Shown: positions 22,680 through 33,000 of the stretch, piece by piece
Numbering within the stretch: the first letter of the stretch is position 1
How the letters are laid out: each line of letters starts with the position of its first letter
Assembly (NCBI GenBank): GCA_013368325.1
Contig: JAACJK010000001.1
Span: forward strand, 62,001 to 126,000
From: Ephemerocybe angulata
Lineage: Eukaryota > Basidiomycota > Agaricomycetes > Agaricales > Psathyrellaceae
DNA length: 64,000 nt
Direction: 5' to 3'
The notes under the pieces: model-generated
What the model saw: the letters and a program-made list of their open reading frames with translations, nothing else
What the model was told of the DNA's origin: nothing
Databases searched by the model: none
Translations under genes and position numbers: made by a program

Positions 22680-23290
22680 TTAATCCATCTGAAGGCGATT
22701 GTAAGTTCATTCTCTTAATCCTCGATAGCACAGATGAGATATCGCACCTAGCAACATTTGGTCTAGTCAGCATCCCGTCGCATCCAATGCCATGAAGCGC
22801 TGCAGCCGAGACGATGTGGAACAAGTCGGCTAGGGTAACCTTGTCGCCTGCAAGGTAACGTTGTTTGGAGAGTCTTTTGTCGTGCACGTCCATCGTCGCC
22901 TCGAGGCTAGCGATGAGCAACGCGAGCAACTCAAGATCCGCGGGTTTGTCTTCGTACCTAATAGAGGGGTAGTGAGTTCTACGTTCGGGACTTCAGGCTT
23001 GAGCTACACGTACGCTGCCTGATGGGGGCCCGGAGCATATACAGCAAAGCTGGATGTCTCGATAGATGCTGCTTGCTCAAACAAGCCCCGGGGCATATGG
23101 CACGGCTTTCGTGCAAGATGGATCCGTCGTCGTCCTGAGATTGAGAAGGTGTTATGACAACCTCAGAGGAGTTCACGTACTATATAAGGGACCTTCCCAA
23201 AACGCCGCTACTCCTGGAACTCGGGAGTCTCATTCTCCCCCTTCGCAAAATTGATCTCAACAAATCTTCTCATTTAAAATGATTTTTGAG
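22680..23290 (-). pseudogene. Glutathione S-transferase pseudogene 2
   Basis: A second, independently decayed copy in the same orientation. It shows RFVEINFAKGENETPEFQE followed by an in-frame TAG, FGKVPYI, GSILHESRAIC, then a deletion that removes the usual KYP...LVP segment and joins directly to GLFEQAASIE. The C-terminal part contains YLAGDKVTLADLFHIVSAAA and NVARC. The two dead copies lie in tandem 0.4 kb apart, which points to loss after a local duplication. Confidence 0.7.
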
Positions 23291-23558
23291 ACTTATACTT
23301 ACGAGAATATTGGGCACGCTTCCTTTCCAACTCGGATAGATAGTGAAAATCCAGGCTGACGAGCCTGGAGTGGTGGGATTCTTAGGTACCACAGATAAAA
23401 ATCGGGCCATTGTCTACGAGGGAGGACAGCCCCAGTCTATACGTCCGAATTATTGGATCCCCACAGTAGTCTAATCTCTACCCCATCCCAAGTGAAGACC
23501 AATCAGAAGTCAGATTCCGATTATAGTCCCCAACTTATAGATGATCACTCACCGAGGT

Positions 23559-23812
23559 TCAAATCTTCTTCTCCAGCTTGGAAACATCAATTCCTGCCGC
23601 GATATCCTCGTCCACGAAAGTGTAGATTGGCTCGCCTTGGGCTTCAGATATAATGATCAGTATGCACTGAGAATACATGGCAATTTTGTTCACTTACGGG
23701 CCCTGGCGCTCACGGCGCCTGCTTCGGGAATCGCGATCGCAGCTCCAGGCTGGACAATGATGAGGAGGGCCATAGTGGCCGCGACGAAGGAAGCGAAGGT
23801 AGAATGGAACAT
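23559..23812 (-). CDS. Secreted peptide precursor, single IYTF core
   Basis: Two exons (23,812-23,698 and 23,641-23,559), phase-1 intron, 65 residues. The signal peptide (MFHSTFASFVAATMALLII, ending about PGAAIA) is followed by a leader ending in SARAP, a junction shared with the gene at 28.9-29.4 kb. Exon 2 encodes QGEPIYTFVDEDIAAG and a basic end KLEKKI. The core lacks the D-D-N triad but keeps I-Y-T-F-V and the acidic residues. A TATA box lies about 90-98 bp upstream. Member of the same family, with one repeat. Confidence 0.7.
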
Positions 23813-23900
23813 ATTTGGGGTGAAGGGTTGGTGATGAGGTTGCGGAAAGGTGGGACTGGTGAACCGAGCTTGGATAAGTATATGTTGCCACTTCCCAGCG

Positions 23901-23910
23901 GCTTATATGG
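23901..23910 (-). promoter_or_regulatory. TATA box of the 23.6-23.8 kb precursor gene
   Basis: CCATATAAGC on the minus strand, 89-98 bp upstream of the start codon at 23,812. Confidence 0.45.
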
Positions 23911-23919
23911 AAAACGGTG

Positions 23920-24850
23920 ATTATGGCATGCAGGCGCATCAAGCCCCCGAGGCTGGCAGGGTCTCTCAATGATGGATAAATTTTCTCGGCTTCGCATGAG
24001 CCATTTGCCGAGCCCCATTTGCGGCACAAATTCTAATCAGTTCCTATATACAACGTGAGTGTAACCGCATACCCTGGGAGACGCAGTGACTTTTCGACGG
24101 AACAAAGAGTAGAATCATGCTACCCAGGCCCCGCCGTACTGTGTGTATGAGAAACTGTTGCATGGCTTAGCACATGCTGGTGGGTTGGGTGAGTTGATTT
24201 GCTGATTCCAGCCACGAGTCAGGCCGGGCGTAATTGTTGACAGGGAAAGCATTGGTTCGCTATCAATGGTTAAACGTGCTCTGTAGGCGGGTTACAGACT
24301 GAGATCCTGCCTCGGGGAGGACTCTAGACCTGAGCTGTGCATTCTCCAATCTGAAACACGAGGTTACCTTACGTACATACATTCAATGGTAGATAGAGTT
24401 ATTCACAGTCTTAGGTGTGACTAAAATTATGGCTATGTCAAGGGAGTGCGACCGCATCGAGATGACGAAGATAAGATCTAGCTTTCGTTACACTCCTCTA
24501 ACAGGTAAACGAGTACGTTTTCTCATCTCTTCCTACTCCCCGGGCCGAGAAGGAAAATGTATTCTGTGTAAGGTGGACCTATATACCTGTTGCGCCTTAC
24601 TTGACCACTACGCGTGTGGAAAGATCTAGACGCTGGCATAATAAGCGCTCAGTGGAAAGAACTCATGCCCACCACATTCGCACAGCGCGTAACGGAACAT
24701 TCTTCATATCCGCCTTAAGTACACGCAAGAATAGGAACGACACGACGCGGCCATTGATAATCAGAGTCCGAACAAGATTCGTTGATGAGACGGTGCAGAA
24801 AGCCAGTGTTAAATTCAGAATTAGGAGTTTGGTTTAAAAGGTAGGGTGTC
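23920..24850. other. Intergenic, no gene seen
   Basis: Only short unsupported frames on both strands. Confidence 0.35.
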
Positions 24851-27310
24851 TCAGTTGCAGTCCGTTGGAACTGAGCTATCATCCACGAAGCTCTTCGCAT
24901 TGACTCCAAGACCTCTGCTTGCAAACACCTTCCAAAGTAAGCACTTATTCACGCCTCCGTATCGGTTCACGTCAGCTTGGATCCAGGCATCGCGAGCTTG
25001 AGGGACTGTACGAGAAGGTTAACAGTCAAATGGAAAAGTCATCCGATGGGAACTCACACGTAGGGTTGCAAGGCTGGAGCGCGAGAGCATCGATGAAGAG
25101 GTGGATATATACGATGTTTCCCTCAGCACCCTCAGGGTTGGTCAGTGAAGTTGGAGACCACCCGTACTGTGCCACAAGTGCCGCGTAAACATTGTGGAGT
25201 ATGTTAGCCCATATCTCACCAACGCCTATGATTGATTACATGGGAGTTAGTACTCGGGGGACTGAGACGGAGGCGGAGTAACTTACGGTGGACGGATGTC
25301 AGGCCTTTCACAGTCGCATAGGTTTGTGGGTTGACAGTTCTGAGCGTCTTGGTGAGCAATTCAAGCTGGCCGGTGAGGTTATACAGAACGACTTACTTCG
25401 ACGTCGAGTATGGCTTCGTCCTAATTCCGCCAGGGTTGTTGGTAACGTAGTCGGCTAGGACATAGTCCTTGATGACTTCCGACTTCTGCTCGGTCCATCT
25501 TAGAACCAATTAGTCACTTCCCAAAATGTCAGAAAGCACAGAAACGTACTCAGCCATGGCGTCGGACCATCCTTCTCCCATTCCACCAGACTCAGTGGTC
25601 TGCAAGCAGCGAGCGGTGCCTCCACCTATCAGCCGGTTAGTGATCCCGTGCGTCATTTCGTGCACAATGATGTCGTTCTCTAGCGACCCGTCGCGATTAG
25701 GCTAGAGTCAGTCACGGTTGAGTGAGTATTGCACCGAAGACATCTAGGAAACATGACTAACCGAGGTTGTGGTCCAGATATACATGCGGCAGGTCCCCGA
25801 CTGACCACTGTAAAAATACGAGGATTAGCCAAGCATTGACGCCAGTTGGAAAGCTTAGCGTACTCAGGAGGGGTAGCAAAGTTTGCGTTGTTCGTTCCGG
25901 AGCTATCTTGCACGCTCATGAGGACGCGATCACCCGCTTTTCCACCTTTATTGAAGTTATCAGCCTGGAAGTTAAACCCGGCTTCGGTGAACCCGTATCG
26001 GTAGGCAAAGTCATGAATGCGGTTAATAATATAGAACGCATTGGTGCGTGCTGCATCAATGTTGGAGCCGGTGGCAGGGGCATTTGCAGTGTTGTATGTG
26101 TAGTCGAAAACCTGGTCTGCAGCCGACTGTGAGGTCACGCTGCTTTGCGTGCCCTTGTATGCGATGACATTGTTTCCACTGCAGGTCAGCGCAGACATGA
26201 GCATCGTGTGCGGAAAGCCTTGGAGAGTCTGAGAACGTACGAGGTGTTGGTAGTATTGGCACCGCCGGTGAAATGCCACCCATCGGGTGACGAAAGAGGA
26301 TCGTATGGGTCGATGAGAAGCTCCAGTCCGTCTCGAAGATCCTGCTTTTGAATGGGCAATACACGATACTATGTGCACTAGTAATCAGCCCGTCGTACGG
26401 CAAAGGAATGTTCAGCGCGGGACGTACCGCGGCATCGGCGGTGAAGTCGGTGATCGAGAGCAACTCACCCGAGTGTGCATCGATGAATGCCTCATACCAT
26501 GAATTCACGTCCTCGTTTTGTATCTGAACGACGTGCGTGAGGGCAGCAGTGCCATCTGGACGAGCGAGATACTCCAGAGATGTCGGGTGGTTGTTGTACT
26601 TCCCCTCGAGCTGCTCCTCGATCTTCGGCAGAACACTCTTCCAATCAATTGTGGGCTTCGAGTCGGCAATTTTAGCTGATATTAAAGACGGTGTATATTA
26701 GTAGAGGCACGGCCTAGGAAGAAGGTGACTAACTCGGTTTGACAAACGATGATCCAAATGTGACGACTTTGTTGTCCTTAAAGGCAACGTTGGCGACCGC
26801 GTTCGCAAACGGAATGCCGTTCTGAGAAGGCAAAAATCGAAGGTCAGAAGGGAGCTCTTATATGCCGGATCGGCCCAAAGAGAAATTCCGAGATCCAGAG
26901 AAAGGGTCCGTACATAGCGTTGTCGGACATATGCGTGCCGAGCATTAGCAGTAGAGAACCCGGACCTGAACTCGACAGTGTTGCTGTCGACCTTGAGCTT
27001 AGAGGACACGTATGTGCGAGCGTCGGTGTCGAGTCCGCCGGGTGCGAACGATGCCGCCTGAATGAGGCCTTCGCCGTACGTCTGTACATGTTAGCGCATA
27101 GTCAGTGACGATCAGTAACCAATGAGTTCAAGTCCTCCGTACCTCGAAGCTGGAAGGAGGGTTGTAGGTCTCAATCTGGAGCCCACGACGACCAAGGGTT
27201 CGACGGTGGTGAGTTCCATGCGAGTACGGGGCAGATGGAATTGCCGCCGCCTGCGAAGCTAAAGCGAGTGCGATAAGTACAGAGTTCAGTAGACCTTGGA
27301 TCGCCGGCAT
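24851..27310 (-). CDS. Fungalysin, extracellular metallopeptidase M36
   Basis: A secreted zinc endopeptidase made as a preproprotein. The start at 27,310 opens a signal peptide ([20 protein letters not shown]) and the typical propeptide beginning [13 protein letters not shown]. The FTP-type propeptide region follows ([15 protein letters not shown]). The catalytic zinc site is HEMTH (codons 25,662-25,648), followed by [20 protein letters not shown] and the GMGEGWSDA segment that carries the third zinc ligand Glu. Conserved C-terminal parts are [16 protein letters not shown] and [19 protein letters not shown]. About ten short introns interrupt it; no frame break was seen. A TATA box (TTTATATATG) is near 27,395. 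It digests external protein; whether it also processes the nearby secreted peptides is speculation. Confidence 0.88.
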
Positions 27311-27419
27311 TGTTGGTGTCGAGTTGAGAGAAGGAAGATCAATGTAGGGGCACTGGATTTCCTTAGTCTCTCCGGATAGTTTCTCCTCACTTTATATATG
27401 TGATGCTGGCTGATACGCT

Positions 27420-28890
27420 CTACACTACCCACAACCGTGTATTCAGCAACACCGCTTCCTTGTTTCAGTACAACTTCAATTCAGTGCGTACAATGTGGGA
27501 TTGGCGATGCAATAGATAGAAGGTGCTGCACCATGCTTTGATTGGGGATTAGTTCTCGCTTCTGTTAGTTAGATAGTGACAAAGCAAAGTCAAATATCTC
27601 TATATTCTGACACTGTGCTGTGTGGTCTCTCCCTATAATGGAAAAGAAAGCAATCGAGGTCGAAGGGCCAAGCTTCTAAACCGACATAGACGGCTATGAT
27701 GGCTAAAGATACATGTAGAGAAGACCATTATCCTCGTGGACGGTACTACTCCGATGTGGCTTGAAGAGGTCTCAAGATCACGGAAGACAACAGACACCTG
27801 GTATCAAGTATTGTACGTTTCGCCCGAACATGTAGGAAGCGCAGAAGAACTACTAGACACTCCGCTTTAAGATATTTGATTCCCTTGAAGAAGTCGCAGA
27901 AGTTCTTCCAGACATGTTGCCTCAAGAAGGACCATTTCCACGTGGAATCCCATTGCTATTATTCCTCAGCTGAGCTTTCGTGCCCCTGCTTACTACACAG
28001 CAATCGGCGACGAAATAAAGTGACCAGATAGTCGGTGAATTCCCGTACTTACTGTAAGGTGGCGCGTAATCAACGTTCAACGGCTGGGCTCGGTTTCGAT
28101 TAGCTGTACACAAACTCGAAGCTCGGGCGCTAATTAGCGCGATCTATGGCACGCGATTAAGTCAGAGCACCAAGTATAGAAGTCTCGCACAGGGTTCCAC
28201 ACAACAGCTGGGACGACTCCCATAGTAGCACACGTGGAGGCAGCTCCCATGATGAGAAAATCATATCCTGTATTTCAAATTGTCTCACATGCTAGGTTCA
28301 CAGACCTGGGGAGTCCATGCGTCCCCTATTCATCTCTATTCAAAGAATGTTACTGCCGTGAGCTGGCGAAACGAAAGTGTCGTTACTTCCAATCGCTTCG
28401 AGCTCCGTATCCTGTCATTGCCAATACGATGATTTCGTCAGAAATACACGTGTTGCAGCGCGGAAAATTCTTGGAGACGGAGATATGGCGGCATTCAGTA
28501 TTCTGAGCGGTCGCTTGGCGCTCGCACAGGCAATGTAGATAACTCAAAGGCATAAGATAAGGGCACATTGTAACTCTGGGACGTGCTCTCCAAGGAATCG
28601 ATGATAATGCAGCCCAAATTCAGAAATAGTGACTCAGGCTCGAATCCATTCGACGCGCATCCTGGGTTTCCTTTGTTTGATGTTGTACTCCGCGAGGCTT
28701 CTGGCTGCCATAAAATCTGCATTCTATGATACGAACAAGTGACTATGCTACAATCTCTACTAATTATCCCTTCCCGGTCCTAATATAATGCAGTGCGCCC
28801 TCAAATTCTAAGTCTATCTGCGTATCACGAACCATGAATCCGTCGTGGACTGTTAAATAATCAATCGCTCCAGAGAGGAATCATGGGAGG
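27420..28890. other. Intergenic, no gene seen
   Basis: Short open frames without motifs on both strands. Confidence 0.35.
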
Positions 28891-28894
28891 TATT

Positions 28895-29445
28895 TTAGGC
28901 ATCTGCTTCTGGAAGTCTCTCCTCGAGCAAGGTGTAGATGTTGTCATCGTGTATGGGAGATGCCCCAGATGCTGTTGTGATATACATGGTTTAGTTGGGT
29001 AAGGAAGCCGACATGCAGCTGTGACTTACGGGCTCATGCACTTACATCTCCAGGCCGAGCAATGCTCTCCTCAACAAATGTGTAGATATTGTCGTCATGG
29101 ACAACAGACCCTCCAGAAGCTGCAGTTCTTATCAAATCTCAAGCATCAAGGGAGGATTTTTGGCACTCACGTGCTCGAGCGCTTAGCGCGTTCGGTTCTG
29201 GAAGGCTTTCCTCCACAAAAGTATATATGTTATCGTCGGGAATTGGTGAAGGTACAGAAGCTGACAGTGCCGGGTGAGTTTATATTTGGTCATATACGGC
29301 TATAGGAGGGACACCTAGAATACTTACGAGCTCGTGCGTCAACGGCGGGTGCCATCGAGGGAATCATCATTGCGGCCACTGGCTGCGCAACGAGTAGCAG
29401 AGCCGTAACAGTGACAATGAAGGCGACATTAAAGTGAGTGAACAT
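28895..29445 (-). CDS. Secreted repeat-peptide precursor with DDNIYTFVEE cores
   Basis: Exons: 29,445-29,328 (signal peptide MFTHFNVAFIVTVTALLLV, leader ending VDARA), 29,260-29,171, 29,119-29,030 and 28,971-28,895. Each later exon encodes one repeat: PIPDDNIYTFVEESLPEP, VHDDNIYTFVEESIARP and PIHDDNIYTLLEERLPEA. The units of exons 1 and 2 end in (S)ARA just before a phase-1 intron. In exon 3 the matching position is TGA (29,036-29,034), one base from an Arg CGA codon, so translation probably stops there and exon 4 is untranslated. An earlier donor at 29,045 removes the stop but puts exon 4 out of frame. Precursor function inferred from the family. Confidence 0.72.
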
Positions 29446-29529
29446 TTTGGGAGGAGGTCGATAGTATGGTACCGTCCAGGTATGATAGGCGGGTGGGGGT
29501 TGGTTTAGTGCGAGCTGTGGATTCCGAGG

Positions 29530-29539
29530 CTTTATATGT
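29530..29539 (-). promoter_or_regulatory. TATA box of the 28.9-29.4 kb precursor gene
   Basis: ACATATAAAG on the minus strand, 85-94 bp upstream of the start codon at 29,445, a spacing shared with two other genes of the family. Confidence 0.45.
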
Positions 29540-29653
29540 CGGGTCGAGTGCTTGGCACATGGGTGCGCATCACACTCAAGGAGCCGCAGGTGTTTATTTC
29601 TCCGCCACCGGCGCCTTAGCGCCGCCGCCGCCGCGCACGCGCAAACTTGTTGG

Positions 29654-29661
29654 TTCCCATC
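29654..29661. repeat. Target site duplication, left copy
   Basis: TTCCCATC immediately outside the left inverted repeat; an identical 8-mer lies immediately outside the right one. Confidence 0.85.
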
Positions 29662-29695
29662 AGGACCCCCGAATATACCCTGTGAACTCTGATCC
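29662..29695 (+). repeat. Transposon left terminal inverted repeat
   Basis: 34 bp, identical to the reverse complement of 36,378-36,411. Confidence 0.9.
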
Positions 29696-29837
29696 CCGAC
29701 CAGACAGAAGCGGCCGTAGGCCGCGGACTCAGAGACCCCCGACCAGACAAAATTGGGACTTTTGGGTCCCTGGAGTCAGATTTTTCGACCAGACACGAAC
29801 ACGAGGTGGTGAGGCAACTCAGGTCCCCGACCAGACA

Positions 29838-29915
29838 GATTGTGGAGTGGTAGTGAGGCCGGTGAAGCCTGGTGAAGCTCTTGGTTCGAACCCCGGTCAA
29901 TCGATAGATTTTTTT
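29838..29915 (+). other. tRNA-like Pol III promoter sequence inside the transposon
   Basis: AGTGGTAGTGAGG resembles an A box, GGTTCGAACCCC is a good B box, and a run of seven T follows at about 29,909. A cloverleaf does not fold convincingly. A similar arrangement lies near 56,901. It may be a tRNA-derived insertion or a chance relic. Confidence 0.35.
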
Positions 29916-30030
29916 AATGCAATGGCTTTTGTTTGGCGCGAGCGATCACATTTTAAGGGGCATGATTTTTCAGACCGACGCATTCTGATCGGCCCATCTC
30001 TCCTATCCAATCTACTCTACCAACGAGTCA

Positions 30031-33000
30031 ATGGACGACATTGACATCGCTTCGGAACTGGACCCCAACAAACTGTTCAACGAAAAGGAGTGGATTGAAG
30101 TGAAGGCTACATATCCAGAAGTTGCGCCAATCTATCTATCCGATGCAAGGGCAAAAACACTCGCCATTCCGGAACACCTGAAAGAACGATTCCTTACCGG
30201 CAACGAAGCTGTTGAAGACTTGCGCCAATACTCGACCCCTCCCCAGTCTGGCGAACTATTGTACACCCCGATTCCCACCTGGTTCAGCAAAGATCCGCCG
30301 ACGGTGACAGACACTGACGTCTTCTTTTCGAAGTCGATCCCATCGCCGGACCACGTAAATCTCCTGGACAAGGCATATGGGCAGGCCTGGCTAGACGGAG
30401 CGAAGTCAATAGTTGATCGACGAGTTGTTAACACAATGGAACGCCTACCGGTATGGACGATAACAGTCTGGAAGGTCCTCCTCGGCATCAAGGGAGCCCA
30501 GCGCGAGTGGAACCGGGCATTGAAGTGGTTGGAAAGCGAGGAAAAGAAGGCATTGCGAGTCGGAGATGTCGTTCTGGTGGAGAAGTTGAAAGAAGTCAGG
30601 GCCCTTGCAATCAAACTGCCGTATGAGAAGAAGACGACGTACCTCAGAGGATCGGCGACGACGAAGCACCTCGTGCATTTCATGGGCACACAACTGCTCA
30701 CCGACGACCACATCAATATCATGATGCATGTTTTGGCGGAGGAGGTCACTATACCGAAGGATGACAGTCAGTCTGGCAAGGAGCCATTGCCGCACCGGAA
30801 AGTGCTCGTAGCACCACTCCACTTCTCGAACGAAGTCTATCTGCTCAAGAACAAACTCAAGCTTCCCGAGGCACAGTGGAAACGAACGCTCCTCTCGCGG
30901 TACGCAAATCGGGTGGATGAAGAAGGTGTCGACGCGCTCTACTTCCCTATCCATATCAATCGGAACCACTGGATTGCCGGCGAAATCGACTTCAAGCGGA
31001 ATACTATATCCTACGGTAAGTCTGTATCATCGTAATAACAGAGAATTTACTCACCTGAGCCTATAGGTGACTCGATAAGGCTTGAATCGTCAGAGTACAT
31101 CCCGCACAAATTTCACGAGAACCTCCGCCGTTGGACCCGTCGCGCTTTCGGAAAGAACTTCACCTGCGAAGGAAATGCTCTGCAGCATGCTATTCAAGAT
31201 GACGAGTACTCCTGTGGCATCGTAACAGCAAATACAATTGAGCATGCGATTCATAACAACACACCTTTGTGGTCCCCGGCCAATGCATCAGCATCGCGTG
31301 TGGACTGGTTCATCCGAATTGTGCACAACCTGAATGGTACCAAATGGGTGAGTATTTGTATTGATGATCTGAACGATGGACTCACCGTTCACTAGGTTCG
31401 TAAACCTCCAGGTGTCGAAGTTCCAACAGAGAAACTGGCCGCTGTGCGTGAAGAAATGACAGCATCGATCTCGACGCCAGAAGATGATTACAACTTCCCG
31501 GACCATGCCGAGGCGGTTCTCTACGAGATCTTGAAGAATCTGGACGACGGCGACAGTGCAGGATTAGATGGTGCAGAAGAAAGGCCAAAGCCGGGCATAC
31601 CTTCGAGTTCCATCCCACCACACCCTAAGCGAAGGATGGACATCTCCGAGTTGCTGAATCCAGTGGGAGGCGGCAGTTCCGATGGCGCCGAGTCTGATAC
31701 AAGCTCGATATCATGCGCCTCTGTCATAACGGAACCAGAGGAGCTCTCCTCTCCAACGGCGGGAGAGAAACGGCCTGCTGCTGCTCTAGTTGACAATCCA
31801 GAGTCTTCGAGGGCAGCACCAGTACTGAAGCGGCCGTCGATCTATCTTGGAAAGGACATTGAGGCGGAGTTGAGGGCAGCGGAAGATCTGGGAGACGACA
31901 TTGAGGGAGAGTTGAGGGAAAGGGAGAAGGCTGGGCCGTCTAGTCAGAAAAAATCAGCTAAGAACGCGAAGAAGTTGAGGGAGGAGTATGAGAAAGGCAC
32001 CCTCGAGGTTGATGTGAAAGGCGAGAGCTATCTTGCCTTGTGTCAGAAGATCAAGGAAATCGACAAGGGCGCCACCATTGGAACGGAATACGCACAGCTT
32101 TTCCGACCCGTCTGTTCTCGCTGCCAGGCGGTTGCGCCGTACAAAGAGCCCTACGACTCAACGCGATTCCGCTCCCACTACAACGCATGCACCGGCAAGC
32201 AATCCAAGCGATCTAAAGTGTTCAACGGTCCAAATCTTCTCGCCAAGTTCGGGTTTGCAAAGAAGGCGGGTCCTCCGAGTACGGAAGACGCAGAGAAAGT
32301 TGATTTGCCGCCGCCGCCTCGCATTATGCCATGCCCAGGCCTAACCGCTCTGGAGGACAAGCGCATCCCGGTGTATCTCAATCGAACGCCGGCTCCGGGT
32401 GGTGGTGCTCGTGCTGTGTGGCGGATTGCGAAGGAAAAGTTCAAGAGGATGTTCTCGGAGTTGAGGGAGAAACAGAAGGACGAGGTCTTGGACACCCAGT
32501 TTCACGAACAGAAGTGGAAGAACGACCACTACAAAGTGCGCGTCTTCTCAGCCTCGTGCGAAAAGCATGTCCAAATAGTCAACGACAAGCGCCCACACCC
32601 TTGCGTTCAGTGCAGCGCCGTCTTGAAGAGTAAACCATTCAGAAACGCCATTGGCAAGCCCAACCCCGAGGCTAAGAATAAGAAACACACCCCGTACGCA
32701 TTTCGGAATGAGTTATTGGGGAAGCTATATGCAGAGGTGGAGGGTCTGCAAGACATCTTCGAAGCTGTGCGTATCATCTATCTGTTGGAATGTGGACAAT
32801 TCACTTACTTTGATATTGCATATCCCGGCAGCCTTCATCAGAACCGTGTATTCAAATCGCAAAACGTTATCTGCGTGGCGAGATGAAGGACAAGGAAGTG
32901 TTTAATGGACTCATGGCTGCGATGGCGACCGAGCAGGCAAGGAAAGCGGACGGCAAAGGGAATCAGAACTTTTCTTATTCTCCGGCCTACGACGAGCTAT

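Noticed and set aside
30132..30749. Minus-strand frame of 205 codons inside the transposon
   Set aside because: Antisense shadow of the Ulp1-transposase exon; no domain seen.
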